From DATGSF01 sp035302865 (GTDB lineage: Bacteria; Bacteroidota; Bacteroidia; Chitinophagales; Chitinophagaceae), in the NCBI GenBank assembly GCA_035302865.1, contig DATGSF010000216.1:1-23180 (forward strand): 23,180 bases of DNA. Direction: 5' to 3'. A program made the translations under genes and the position numbers. The notes below the pieces were generated by a model, which saw nothing but the letters and a program-made list of their open reading frames with translations, made no database searches and was not told the origin of the DNA. Shown here in pieces: positions 1 to 8,645 of this stretch. The stretch's first letter is position 1; the number at the start of each line of letters is the position of its first letter.

Positions 1-1440
1 GATTTTGAAAATCCTAATCATATTCCCATTCCAGAGAACGTAGATGCAACTTTACGACCGTATCAAGAAGCAGGTTTCCAATGGATGAACTTCCTAAAAG
101 AAACTGGCTGGGGTGGTATTTTAGCCGATGATATGGGATTAGGTAAAACTTTGCAAACTCTTACTTTTTTACAGCATTATTTGAATAAGCATCCCAATGC
201 ATTATTTATGGTAGCTTGTCCTACCACATTAATTTACAACTGGGAAAATGAAATAAAAAAGTATACACCCAATATCAAATATTTAATTCATCATGGTCCA
301 AGAAGGACACGCTCTACTAAGGATTTAACAGATACAAACCTAATAATAACCACTTATGGCACATTAAGAAGTGATGTTAAGTTGCTATCCGAGATTGAAT
401 TTGATTATATTGTTTTAGACGAATCGCAAACAATCAAGAATCCATTATCACAGGTTGCGAAAGCATCTTTAGAATTAAAGAGTAAAAATAGAATTGCATT
501 AAGCGGTACTCCTGTTCAAAATAACACATTTGATTTATACTCACAATTGAATTTCCTAAATCCAGGAATGTTAGGAAGCATGGAGTTTTTCAGAAATGAA
601 TTTGCTAATCCTATTGATAAAAATCAGCAAAAAGAAGCAAAGGAAACATTAAGTAAAATAATCAATCCTTTCTTATTAAGAAGAACAAAAGAGCAGGTAG
701 CTCCAGATTTACCAGAAAAAACAGAAATGATATATTTCTGTGAAATGGGTGCAAAGCAGAGAAAAATCTATGAAGCATATAAAAACAGTTTCCGCTCTCA
801 AATATTAGATTCTATAGAAGAGAAAGGAATTGACAGTGCACGTTTTAGTGTCTTAACTGGCTTAATGCGTTTACGACAAATTTGCGATTCTCCAGCTATA
901 TTAAAGGATGAAGAGTTTGAAAATCATTCTGTCAAAATTACAGAGTTGGTAAAAAGCTTAACAGAACATACTGGAAATCATAAATCTTTAGTTTTCTCTC
1001 AATTCTTAGGGATGTTAGATTTAATACGTGATGAGCTAGAAAAATTAGGTATTCCCTATGTTTACTTTGACGGTGGTACTAGTTCTGCAGAGAGAGAGAA
1101 AGCGATACAAGAATTCCAGAACAATGAAGAATGTAGAGTATTCTTAATTTCTTTAAAAGCAGGTGGAGTTGGATTGAACCTAACAGCAGCAGACTATGTT
1201 TATATTGTAGATCCATGGTGGAATCCAGCAGTAGAACAACAAGCTATTGACAGAACACATAGAATTGGTCAAACGAAGAATATATTTGCTTATCGCATGA
1301 TATGTAAAGATACCATTGAAGAGAAAATCCTATTATTACAAGATCGTAAAAAAGCTCTTGTTAAAGATTTAATTACTAGCGAAGAAAATGCTTTTTTAAA
1401 GCGATTAACCAAAGAAGATATAGAGTTTATTCTAAGCTAA
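1..1440 (+). CDS. SNF2-family (Swi2/Snf2, SF2) helicase/ATPase, 3' part, start outside window
   Basis: The frame is open from base 1, so the N-terminus lies to the left and 479 residues are visible. Order of motifs: LRPYQ (Q-motif side, residues 18-22), Walker A in ADDMGLGKT (42-50), Walker B DESQ (140-143), SGTPVQN (about 168-174), then the C-terminal helicase lobe with LVFSQF, the AGGVGLNL motif and DRTHRIGQ (417-424, arginine-finger motif VI). These define the SNF2 family, which uses ATP to translocate on double-stranded DNA and remodel DNA-protein complexes. Bacterial members are cytoplasmic; RapA recycles RNA polymerase, and many others have no assigned role. A SWIM-type zinc domain often precedes this core in bacterial homologues but cannot be seen here. 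The gene converges on the desaturase-like gene across a shared terminator. The family is certain; the cellular role is unknown. Confidence 0.96.
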   Translation, partial: DFENPNHIPIPENVDATLRPYQEAGFQWMNFLKETGWGGILADDMGLGKTLQTLTFLQHYLNKHPNALFMVACPTTLIYNWENEIKKYTPNIKYLIHHGPRRTRSTKDLTDTNLIITTYGTLRSDVKLLSEIEFDYIVLDESQTIKNPLSQVAKASLELKSKNRIALSGTPVQNNTFDLYSQLNFLNPGMLGSMEFFRNEFANPIDKNQQKEAKETLSKIINPFLLRRTKEQVAPDLPEKTEMIYFCEMGAKQRKIYEAYKNSFRSQILDSIEEKGIDSARFSVLTGLMRLRQICDSPAILKDEEFENHSVKITELVKSLTEHTGNHKSLVFSQFLGMLDLIRDELEKLGIPYVYFDGGTSSAEREKAIQEFQNNEECRVFLISLKAGGVGLNLTAADYVYIVDPWWNPAVEQQAIDRTHRIGQTKNIFAYRMICKDTIEEKILLLQDRKKALVKDLITSEENAFLKRLTKEDIEFILS

Positions 1441-1450
1441 TATACTAAAT

Positions 1451-1487
1451 AAAAAAAGGGAATTTGAAAGTCAAATTCCCTTTTTTT
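1451..1487. terminator. Bidirectional intrinsic terminator between SNF2 and desaturase genes
   Basis: A 17-bp perfect stem (1451-1467 with 1471-1487) closes on a 3-nt loop. The A-run at the 5' foot and T-run at the 3' foot make a U-tract in both directions, so it can end both convergent genes. Confidence 0.9.
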
Positions 1488-1501
1488 ATTTTTTAAAAAT
1501 T

Positions 1502-2551
1502 TTATAGTGGTTCAATTTCATGGAATCGATTTGCTCTTCTAAAGGTTCCTAAATCATTAAAACGAACTCCATTAGCTTTTAATATTTTTTGTGCCTTTTT
1601 TCTTGTAATATGACGAACATAAAAGGTTTCTTGAACTACAAAATGATGAATAGCATGTGTCCAACCAAAGAAAAAACAAAACACTTGAAATGGGAATGTC
1701 CACCATACGTTTAAAACCTGAGTTTGTTCAATTACATTTCCTTCTTCTACATCAGCAAAATAATGAATATTAGAAGTTATTAAATGCAAGCAAAATTGCC
1801 TTAAAACATTCGGTAATAAAATGATGTAAATATATGGATTCAAAAATTGTAGTACATTTTTCAAACCAGTAAAAAAGTTAGATGTATCAATAAAACCAAA
1901 AGAAAAACTATTAAGAATTTTCATTATTACGAAGACATATAAAATCACGTGGGAAATTATAGTAACAGGAATAAGGCCTAGAACTGCATTTCTTTTAAGT
2001 TTATTCCCTAATTCCATTTTTAATCTCCCCTCTCTCATTTCTCTTTTAATATCTTTGAAAAGGGAATTAACGCGTAAGAGCCCGCCAATAACTAAGTCTG
2101 GAGTAAATAAAAAACGTTTTAAAGACCATTTCTCCCCATTAGTAACTCCTCTTTCTTCCACATCGTGAATCGTTCCAGAAAACTTATGATGATGATAATG
2201 TAATTTTCTTCTTATCCATGGATTTATAGTAATAGGTCGAAGCATCCATATTACTAATAACATAAAATGATGTATTACTTTGTTATTTTTAAAATACATC
2301 CAATGAATTAAATCATGCTCTAATTCATGTAATACTCCAAAGAAAAAAGCATTCACAATAATCATTAACCATGTAGGAATAATATTTTTCCACCATAATA
2401 TAGCGGTACTAGATACAATGGCAATAGATAAAATAAAAATCAAGAAACCCCATAAATTTTGCAATCGCAATATGGGATACTTTTCTTTAAAAGATTTATA
2501 GTAGGCATTAATTTCTTTGCGAATTCTACTCGTAATTTGTTGATGGGTCAC
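1502..2551 (-). CDS. Membrane fatty-acid-desaturase-like di-iron protein
   Basis: The 349-residue integral membrane protein carries the histidine clusters of the fatty acid desaturase/hydroxylase superfamily: HELEHDLIH (H75, H79, H83), HYHHH (H118-H122) and HAIHH (H299, H302, H303), plus a further SNIHYF (H263). These residues bind two irons that activate oxygen. Hydrophobic segments lie near residues 33-53, 58-75, 95-110, 190-212, 235-250 and 283-297, placing the His boxes on the cytoplasmic face as in known family members. The likely reaction is desaturation or hydroxylation of a lipid chain; the substrate cannot be told. The start is GTG at 2551: an in-frame stop lies four codons upstream and the next Met is at residue 63. 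No electron-donor gene is adjacent. An alternative is a carotenoid- or alkane-type hydroxylase of the same fold. Confidence 0.85.
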   Translation of the reverse strand: MTHQQITSRIRKEINAYYKSFKEKYPILRLQNLWGFLIFILSIAIVSSTAILWWKNIIPTWLMIIVNAFFFGVLHELEHDLIHWMYFKNNKVIHHFMLLVIWMLRPITINPWIRRKLHYHHHKFSGTIHDVEERGVTNGEKWSLKRFLFTPDLVIGGLLRVNSLFKDIKREMREGRLKMELGNKLKRNAVLGLIPVTIISHVILYVFVIMKILNSFSFGFIDTSNFFTGLKNVLQFLNPYIYIILLPNVLRQFCLHLITSNIHYFADVEEGNVIEQTQVLNVWWTFPFQVFCFFFGWTHAIHHFVVQETFYVRHITRKKAQKILKANGVRFNDLGTFRRANRFHEIEPL

Positions 2552-2578
2552 ATTAAAAATTTATATTTTGCAATATAC

Positions 2579-2639
2579 AATAAAAAAATCGAAAAGATAA
2601 TAGCAATAACAATTCATTTATAAATAAAAAAATCGAAAA
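2579..2639. repeat. 17-bp direct repeat upstream of the efflux operon
   Basis: AATAAAAAAATCGAAAA occurs twice, at 2579-2595 and 2623-2639, with starts 44 bp apart. Both copies lie between the divergent desaturase and efflux genes and upstream of the predicted efflux -7 element. An operator is possible, but the sequence is A-rich, which makes chance likelier than for a balanced sequence. Confidence 0.6.
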
Positions 2640-2706
2640 TGCATATCTAATTTAAATTAATCTAAACATTTACATCCTATTTACATTAATAACACTTTGA
2701 ATTTGC

Positions 2707-2714
2707 TAAATTTG
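2707..2714 (+). promoter_or_regulatory. -7 element (TAAATTTG) of the efflux operon
   Basis: The site matches the Bacteroidota -7 consensus TAnnTTTG; no convincing -33 TTTG is seen about 19 nt upstream. It lies inside the longest open frame (TTG at 2697), which implies that translation starts further down, at ATG 2766. Confidence 0.55.
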
Positions 2715-2765
2715 CAAGACTATTTTATTACAACAATACATAACATATATTTTCTAACACATATT

Positions 2766-3923
2766 ATGCATAGAACAAAGACACTATGGAGTTTAGGAAT
2801 TATCTTCCTAAACAGCTTATTATTTATTGGTTGCAATTCTGATAAAAAGGGGAATTCAGGTGGGAATGCTCCATCTGTAAGAACATATAAAGTAATTGAG
2901 ATTAAGGAACACAATATAACTTTAGAAAATATTTATCCTGCTTCTATTGAAGGAGAGCAAAATATTGAAATCCGCCCTAAAGTCGATGGATTTATTTCTA
3001 AGATTCATGTAGATGAAGGTGCTTTTGTAAAAAAAGGACAATTATTATTTGAAATAGAAGCTCCTCAATATGAGCAAGATTTACGTTCAGCGCGTGCAAA
3101 TATAGAGATAGCGAAAGCAAATGTAAATACTGCAGAAATGGAATTAAACAAGATTCGCCCTTTAGTAGAGCGTAATATTATTAGTAATTTTGAATTAGAA
3201 AATGCCGAGTTTAATTTAGCTTCTAAACAAGCAATATTAGTACAAGCAAATGCACAATTGACCAATGCGAAGGCTAATTACCAATATACAAAAATCCACA
3301 GTCCTGTAGATGGAGTATTAGGAACAATACCTTATAAGATTGGAAGTTTAGTAAGTGGTAATACTCCAATGCCTTTAACAACCGTTTCTAATATTGGGAA
3401 AGTATATGCTTATTTTTCTTTAAATGAAAAGCAAATTTTAGAATTTGGCATACATCAAGGGCAGCTTGCAGAATATTTACGAAACAAAGAAGGCATACAA
3501 TTAAAACTCGCCAATGGTACTATTTATCCTGAAACCGGGACTATAGAAACTGTAAGTGGGCAAATTAATGTCTCTACAGGTTCTATTAGTGCGAGAGCTA
3601 CTTTTCCAAACTCCGATTATACTATAAGAAGCGGGAGCAGTGGTTCAGTGTTAATTCCACAGCATATTGAAAACAATATCATTATACCTCAAAGTAGTAC
3701 TTTTGAAGTACAGGGACAAAAATTTGTATATGTCGTGGATGCTGAAAATAATGTACAACAAAAAGCAGTGAAGGTATTAAGCAATAACGACGGTCAAAAC
3801 TATGTAGTAAAAGACGGTTTAGTAGTAGGAGAAAAAGTTGTATTTGAAGGTGTACATACTTTAAGAAATGGCGAGACCATTAATCCGGAATTAGTACCTT
3901 TTGAAATTAAAGAGGCTGAATAA
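2766..3923 (+). CDS. RND efflux periplasmic adaptor (membrane fusion protein), lipoprotein
   Basis: This 385-residue protein of the AcrA/MexA (HlyD-like) family bridges an RND pump to its outer-membrane channel. From ATG 2766 it begins with a lipoprotein signal ending in a lipobox at Cys23 (LLFIGC), so it should be lipid-anchored on the periplasmic side of the inner membrane. The two lipoyl half-domains lie near residues 66-100 (IRPKVDGFISKIHVDEG) and 174-208 (KIHSPVDGVLG). An Ala/Asn/Glu-rich coiled-coil hairpin spans about 100-172, followed by beta-barrel and membrane-proximal domains to the C-terminus. An upstream in-frame TTG (2697) is unlikely as start because it precedes the predicted promoter element and would bury the signal peptide. 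It is first in a three-gene operon, 43 nt before the pump gene. Substrate unknown. Confidence 0.95.
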   Translation: MHRTKTLWSLGIIFLNSLLFIGCNSDKKGNSGGNAPSVRTYKVIEIKEHNITLENIYPASIEGEQNIEIRPKVDGFISKIHVDEGAFVKKGQLLFEIEAPQYEQDLRSARANIEIAKANVNTAEMELNKIRPLVERNIISNFELENAEFNLASKQAILVQANAQLTNAKANYQYTKIHSPVDGVLGTIPYKIGSLVSGNTPMPLTTVSNIGKVYAYFSLNEKQILEFGIHQGQLAEYLRNKEGIQLKLANGTIYPETGTIETVSGQINVSTGSISARATFPNSDYTIRSGSSGSVLIPQHIENNIIIPQSSTFEVQGQKFVYVVDAENNVQQKAVKVLSNNDGQNYVVKDGLVVGEKVVFEGVHTLRNGETINPELVPFEIKEAE

Positions 3924-3966
3924 TAATTTATTCCACTCTTCTAAATTTAAATTAGAAAAAATATTT

Positions 3967-6900
3967 ATGTTTAATCGTTTTATTGAAAGACCAGTTCTAT
4001 CCACAGTTATATCCATTATGATTGTGTTATTAGGACTTTTAAGATTAATAAATTTACCAGTTTCTCAATATCCAGAAATTGCTCCACCTACTGTATCTGT
4101 AAATGCATCTTATCAAGGTGCAAATGCTGATGTTGTTCTAAATAGTGTTGTAATTCCATTAGAAGAGCAAATAAACGGTGTTGAAGATATGGAGTATATG
4201 ACTTCCACTGCAAGTAATGATGGAAGTGCAAGCATTACTATTACTTTTAAATTAGGGACTGACCCAGACTTAGCAGCTGTTAACGTACAAAATAGAGTAT
4301 CGAGAGCTACTCCTTTATTACCTCAAGAAGTTACTCGCGCAGGAGTAACCACTTTTAAAAGACAAAGTAGTAGCTTAGTTATCTTTAGTTTATTCTCAGA
4401 AGATCCTGCTTATGACCAAACGTTTTTACAAAACTATGCGGAAATAAATTTAATTCCCCAAATTAAGCGTATATCGGGTGTAGGTGAAGCTATGGCTTTT
4501 GGACGTAGAGATTATTCTATGCGTATTTGGTTAAAGCCAGATGTGATGGCAACTTATGGATTAGTGCCTCGAGATGTTCAAAATGCATTAGCAGAGCAAA
4601 ATATTGAAGCTGCTCCAGGTCAATTTGGAGAAAGAGGCGATCAATCATTTCAATATACTATAAAATATAAAGGACGATTACAAAGTGTAGAAGAGTTTGG
4701 AGATATTATTATACGTGCTAACTCTCAAAGTTCTGTCTTACGCTTAAGCGATATTGCTGATATTGAATTAGGGGCTATGAGTTATGCTTCTGATTCTTAT
4801 ACAAATGGCAATCCTTCAGTTGGTGTTATGATTAGCCAAACTGCTGGTTCTAACGCTAAGGATGTTATTGATGGAACCTTAAAAGCCTTAAAAGAAGCTA
4901 AAGCAAACTTCCCTCCAGGTATTGATTATGTTATTTTAACTAATGCAAATGATTTTTTAGATGCTAGTATAGCTAAGGTTATTAATACCCTGATTGAAGC
5001 TTTCATACTTGTATTCTTAGTAGTTTTCATATTCTTACAGGATTTTAGATCTACAATTATTCCAGCTATTGCTGTTCCAGTATCTATAATTGGAACCTTC
5101 TTTTTTCTAGGGATTTTTGGATTTACCATTAACCTTTTAACATTATTTGCTTTATTACTATCGATTGGAATTGTTGTAGATGATGCTATTGTAGTTGTTG
5201 AAGCTGTTCATGCCAAACTAGACCAAGGTTATACTTCGGCCTTAGAAGCCAGTAAGGATGCAATGTCAGAAATTTCAGGAGCAATTATTTCTATTACATT
5301 GGTAATGGCTGCAGTATTTATTCCTGTAAGTTTCATTGGAGGTTCAGCAGGTGTTTTCTTTAAACAATTTGGTTTAACTTTAGCAGTTGCTATCTTACTT
5401 TCCGCAATTAATGCTTTAACTTTAAGCCCGGCACTTTGTGCTGTATTTTTAAAACCCAAATCAAGTGAAGATAAAAACAAGAATATTCTACAACGTTTTT
5501 ATACTGCCTTTAATACAGGTTTTAAAGTTACTACAAATAAATACCTTAAAGGCGTTCGATTCTTAGTGAAAAGAAAATGGATTGCATTAGTTTCTATCCT
5601 AGTAGCTTTAGGATTATTTGCTTATCTAATGGACACAACTCCAAAAGCATTTGTTCCAAATGAAGATATGGGAAGTATTATGGCTGATGTAGCTTTACCA
5701 GCATCTACTTCTATGGAGAAAACCCAAGAGGTGATGGATGAAATAGAGAAGGAGTTAAAAAACATACCAGAATTGAGTAATGTTTTAAAAGTTTCTGGTA
5801 GAGGTATGATAAGTGGTTCTGGAAGTAATTATGGTATGTTTATTATGCGATTACATCCTTGGGCTGAAAGAACTGGAAAAGGACAAGACGTTCAAGCAGT
5901 GCTTGGTAAATTATTTGCAGCAACAGCACATATAACTGCAGCGAAAATAATTTATTTCGCTCCACCATCTATTCAGGGTTTTGGTATGTCAGGAGGTTTT
6001 GAATTCCAATTACAAGACAGAAGCGGTAGTTCAATCGATGAATTTTTTAATATATCGAATGAGTTTCTAACGGAATTAAATAAACGTCCTGAAGTGCAAT
6101 ATGCGTCAACATCCTTTGATCCGACATTACCTCAATATATGCTGGATGTTAATATTGCAAAAGTAAAAGAAGCTGGCTTGTCTGTTATGGACATTTTAGA
6201 AACCATGCAAGGATATTATGGTGGTGTTTATGCTTCTAACTTTAATCAATTCGGTAAGCAATTCCGAGTTATGTATCAAGCAGCGCCGGAATTCAGAGCA
6301 AATCCTGAAGGTTTAAGTAAAATTTATGTTCGTAATCAGGAGGGTGTTATGGCTCCAATAAGTTCTTTTATTAGTTTAAATAGAACCTATGGACCACAAA
6401 CCATTAACCGATTTAATCTTTACACTTCAATAGCTATTAACGGTGCACCTAATTCGGGGTATAGCTCAGGTGATGCCATTCAAGCAATTGAAGAAGTAGC
6501 TGCTCAGACTTTACCAATTGGTTTTGGTTTTGAGTATTCTGGAATGACGAGAGAAGAATTGGCTGCAGGAAGTCAGACGGTATTTATCTTTGCTATAGTA
6601 TTGATATTTATTTATTTCCTATTAAGTGCGCAATATGAGAGTTACATTTTACCCTTAGCAATATTATTTTCTTTACCGTTTGGGCTTGCAGGAACCTTTA
6701 TTTTTGCACAACTTTTTGGAGTAAGTAATAATATCTATTTACAAATTACACTAATTATGTTGGTGGGACTTCTTGCAAAAAATGCAATTTTAATTGTTGA
6801 GTTTTCCGTACAAAGGCGCCAAGCAGGAATGAGTCTCGTGGATGCTGCACTTGATGGAGCAAAAGCACGTTTAAGACCTATTCTTATGACTTCATTTGCT

Positions 6901-7092
6901 TTTATTTTTGGTATTTTACCATTAATGTTTTCCAAAGGAGCAGGTGCAATTGGTAACAAATCGATTGGTACAGGTGCAGTAGGCGGAATGTTAATAGGAA
7001 CTATCATTGGTGTGTTTATAGTGCCCATATTGTTTATTATCTTCCAAGCCATACAAGAAAAATTTAGTAAAAAAGAAAATAACAAGGAATAA
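3967..7092 (+). CDS. RND efflux transporter, HAE1/AcrB type
   Basis: The 1041-residue proton-driven inner-membrane pump has the full length of the AcrB family. The start MFNRFIERPVLSTVIS is the canonical N-terminus of this family, which is why ATG 3967 is preferred over an in-frame non-ATG codon at 3901 that would overlap the adaptor gene. The proton-relay residues are present: Asp405-Asp406 in TM4 (GIVVDDAIVVVE) and Lys938 in TM10 (LLAKNAILIVEF). The two halves repeat, each with one TM, a large periplasmic loop and a TM cluster (about 330-550 and 870-1030). NEDMG at 565-569 matches the start of the second porter domain. Family knowledge says it exports amphiphilic compounds such as drugs, detergents, bile salts or dyes; the real substrate cannot be told from sequence. 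It is followed after 2 nt by the channel gene. Confidence 0.97.
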   Translation: MFNRFIERPVLSTVISIMIVLLGLLRLINLPVSQYPEIAPPTVSVNASYQGANADVVLNSVVIPLEEQINGVEDMEYMTSTASNDGSASITITFKLGTDPDLAAVNVQNRVSRATPLLPQEVTRAGVTTFKRQSSSLVIFSLFSEDPAYDQTFLQNYAEINLIPQIKRISGVGEAMAFGRRDYSMRIWLKPDVMATYGLVPRDVQNALAEQNIEAAPGQFGERGDQSFQYTIKYKGRLQSVEEFGDIIIRANSQSSVLRLSDIADIELGAMSYASDSYTNGNPSVGVMISQTAGSNAKDVIDGTLKALKEAKANFPPGIDYVILTNANDFLDASIAKVINTLIEAFILVFLVVFIFLQDFRSTIIPAIAVPVSIIGTFFFLGIFGFTINLLTLFALLLSIGIVVDDAIVVVEAVHAKLDQGYTSALEASKDAMSEISGAIISITLVMAAVFIPVSFIGGSAGVFFKQFGLTLAVAILLSAINALTLSPALCAVFLKPKSSEDKNKNILQRFYTAFNTGFKVTTNKYLKGVRFLVKRKWIALVSILVALGLFAYLMDTTPKAFVPNEDMGSIMADVALPASTSMEKTQEVMDEIEKELKNIPELSNVLKVSGRGMISGSGSNYGMFIMRLHPWAERTGKGQDVQAVLGKLFAATAHITAAKIIYFAPPSIQGFGMSGGFEFQLQDRSGSSIDEFFNISNEFLTELNKRPEVQYASTSFDPTLPQYMLDVNIAKVKEAGLSVMDILETMQGYYGGVYASNFNQFGKQFRVMYQAAPEFRANPEGLSKIYVRNQEGVMAPISSFISLNRTYGPQTINRFNLYTSIAINGAPNSGYSSGDAIQAIEEVAAQTLPIGFGFEYSGMTREELAAGSQTVFIFAIVLIFIYFLLSAQYESYILPLAILFSLPFGLAGTFIFAQLFGVSNNIYLQITLIMLVGLLAKNAILIVEFSVQRRQAGMSLVDAALDGAKARLRPILMTSFAFIFGILPLMFSKGAGAIGNKSIGTGAVGGMLIGTIIGVFIVPILFIIFQAIQEKFSKKENNKE
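7084..7088 (+). promoter_or_regulatory. Shine-Dalgarno-like AAGGA before the outer-membrane channel gene
   Basis: AAGGA ends 6 nt before ATG 7095 and lies inside the last codons of the pump gene. It stands out because most other starts in this window lack such a site, and it supports coupled translation within the operon. Confidence 0.6.
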
Positions 7093-7094
7093 CT

Positions 7095-8501
7095 ATGTAT
7101 ATAAAAAATAAGATAATTTATCCCTTAGGTTTGGCAAGTATCGTACTACTTAGTATCAACTCTTGTAAGACTCCTACTGAGTTACAAAACATACCGCTAC
7201 CTGAATATGCATGGGAGAATTATAAAACTTTAGAAAGTGAAACTTCTGGGGATGTTGAAAAAGAACATCTTGATTATACAAAGTTCTATAATGATCCTTT
7301 ATTAATTGATTTAATAGAACTTGCATTAGACAACAATTTAGAAACTCAGATTTTACAACAAAGGATAATACAGGCTGAAGCTAGTTATAAGCTTAGTAAA
7401 AAAGCATGGTTGCCTTTAATTAATGGTGAATTTGGAACAAATAATCGTTTAAGTCCTCTTGATAAAAATTTGAAGGATTGGAATAATACAAGTCAATGGA
7501 ACTTAGGATTGAATGCTCAATGGGAAATTGACATTTGGGGAAAATTGAAGTATTTACGTAATGCAGAGGAAGCAAAATATTTACAAATCCAAATTACTGA
7601 AAAACAAGTTAAAAATAATCTTATTGCTCAAATAGCAGAAGCTTATTATCAGTTAATTGCATTAAAAGAAGCTTTGGAAATCACCAATAAAACTATTGAA
7701 AATTGGGAGCAGACCGTAGAAACAATGAAGGCATTAAAAATTGCTGGACGCGTTACCGAAGCTGCAGTAACTCAAAGTGAAGCACAATTATCTTCAATCA
7801 AAACTTCAATAAATGATTTAAAAACCAATATTTTAAAGTCCGAACAGCATATTAATTATCTTTTAGGCAGACCACAACAAAGTATAGAAACACGTGCAAT
7901 CGATAAAGATCAGAAACTTCCTATTTTAGAAATTGGAATCCCTAGTGATTTATTGATTCAACGACCTGATTTACGCATTGCATATGAAAATGTACGTGCT
8001 ACTTTCTTTGAAAAAGAAGCAGCGAAAAAATATTTTCTTCCCTCTTTAACTTTAACGGGAAGTTTAGGTTTTAATGCAAGTCAATTTAGCGACATTATTA
8101 ACCCAATAAGCTTATTGGGGAATATTGCTGGTGGTTTATTACAGCCTATTTTCCATAAAGGAACAAATCAAGCAAGATTGCAAATAGCTAAAGCTGAAGA
8201 AAAAGCGAGCTTATACGAGCTTGAATCTGTATATATTCAAGCCTGTATGGAAGTAGAAAATTTACTTTATGCTTTTAATCAAGAACAAGAAAAAATAAAA
8301 GCTAGAAAAGAAGAAATTGAAAAATTGCGTTTATCCGTCGAATATACTGAAGAGTTATTAGAAAGTGGTTTTGCAATATATACTGAGGTTATCACTGCGA
8401 AACAACAATTATTACAAGCAGAGCTCTCAGGTATCAATGATTTCATTGAGAGGCAAAAACTCCTCATACAATTATTTAATGCAAGCGGAGGTGGCATATA
8501 A
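7095..8501 (+). CDS. Outer-membrane efflux channel, TolC/NodT (OMF) family lipoprotein
   Basis: The 468-residue outer-membrane factor completes the tripartite pump. The N-terminal signal ends in a lipobox-like LLSINSC with Cys24, the usual acylated form of NodT/OprM-type channels. Family motifs include WEIDIWGKL (143-151), the hairpin YLLGRP (255-260) and the signature IPSDLLIQRPDLR (282-294). Long heptad-rich helices (about 160-250 and 370-460) build the periplasmic tunnel, in two tandem OMF repeats. It starts 2 nt after the pump stop codon, so it is almost certainly co-transcribed and translationally coupled. No regulator gene flanks the operon in this window. Confidence 0.95.
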   Translation: MYIKNKIIYPLGLASIVLLSINSCKTPTELQNIPLPEYAWENYKTLESETSGDVEKEHLDYTKFYNDPLLIDLIELALDNNLETQILQQRIIQAEASYKLSKKAWLPLINGEFGTNNRLSPLDKNLKDWNNTSQWNLGLNAQWEIDIWGKLKYLRNAEEAKYLQIQITEKQVKNNLIAQIAEAYYQLIALKEALEITNKTIENWEQTVETMKALKIAGRVTEAAVTQSEAQLSSIKTSINDLKTNILKSEQHINYLLGRPQQSIETRAIDKDQKLPILEIGIPSDLLIQRPDLRIAYENVRATFFEKEAAKKYFLPSLTLTGSLGFNASQFSDIINPISLLGNIAGGLLQPIFHKGTNQARLQIAKAEEKASLYELESVYIQACMEVENLLYAFNQEQEKIKARKEEIEKLRLSVEYTEELLESGFAIYTEVITAKQQLLQAELSGINDFIERQKLLIQLFNASGGGI

Positions 8502-8514
8502 GGCACGTTTACTG

Positions 8515-8551
8515 AAAAAGAGTAGTTCCAAAAGATAGAACTACTCTTTTT
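8515..8551 (+). terminator. Intrinsic terminator of the efflux operon
   Basis: A 14-bp stem (8515-8528 with 8538-8551) and 9-nt loop are followed by further T residues, 13 nt after the channel stop codon. Confidence 0.9.
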
Positions 8552-8645
8552 TTTATAATCATTATAAAAATTAAAGTTAAGATAAAGAATAAATATTACA
8601 TTCATTTTATTATCTTTACTTTCATAAAATTCAAATTTTAGATTT

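Noticed and set aside
2697..2765. TTG start for the efflux adaptor, 23 codons upstream
   Set aside because: It lies before the predicted -7 element and would bury the lipoprotein signal; ATG 2766 gives a normal lipobox at Cys23.
3901..3966. Upstream start for the RND pump overlapping the adaptor gene
   Set aside because: The family N-terminus MFNRFIERPV begins at ATG 3967, and the extension is unlike any pump N-terminus.
6735..7085. Minus-strand frame of 116 codons inside the RND pump gene (and similar ones inside the adaptor, PNPase, channel and protease genes)
   Set aside because: They lie wholly or largely opposite or out of frame with well-supported genes and have no family features.
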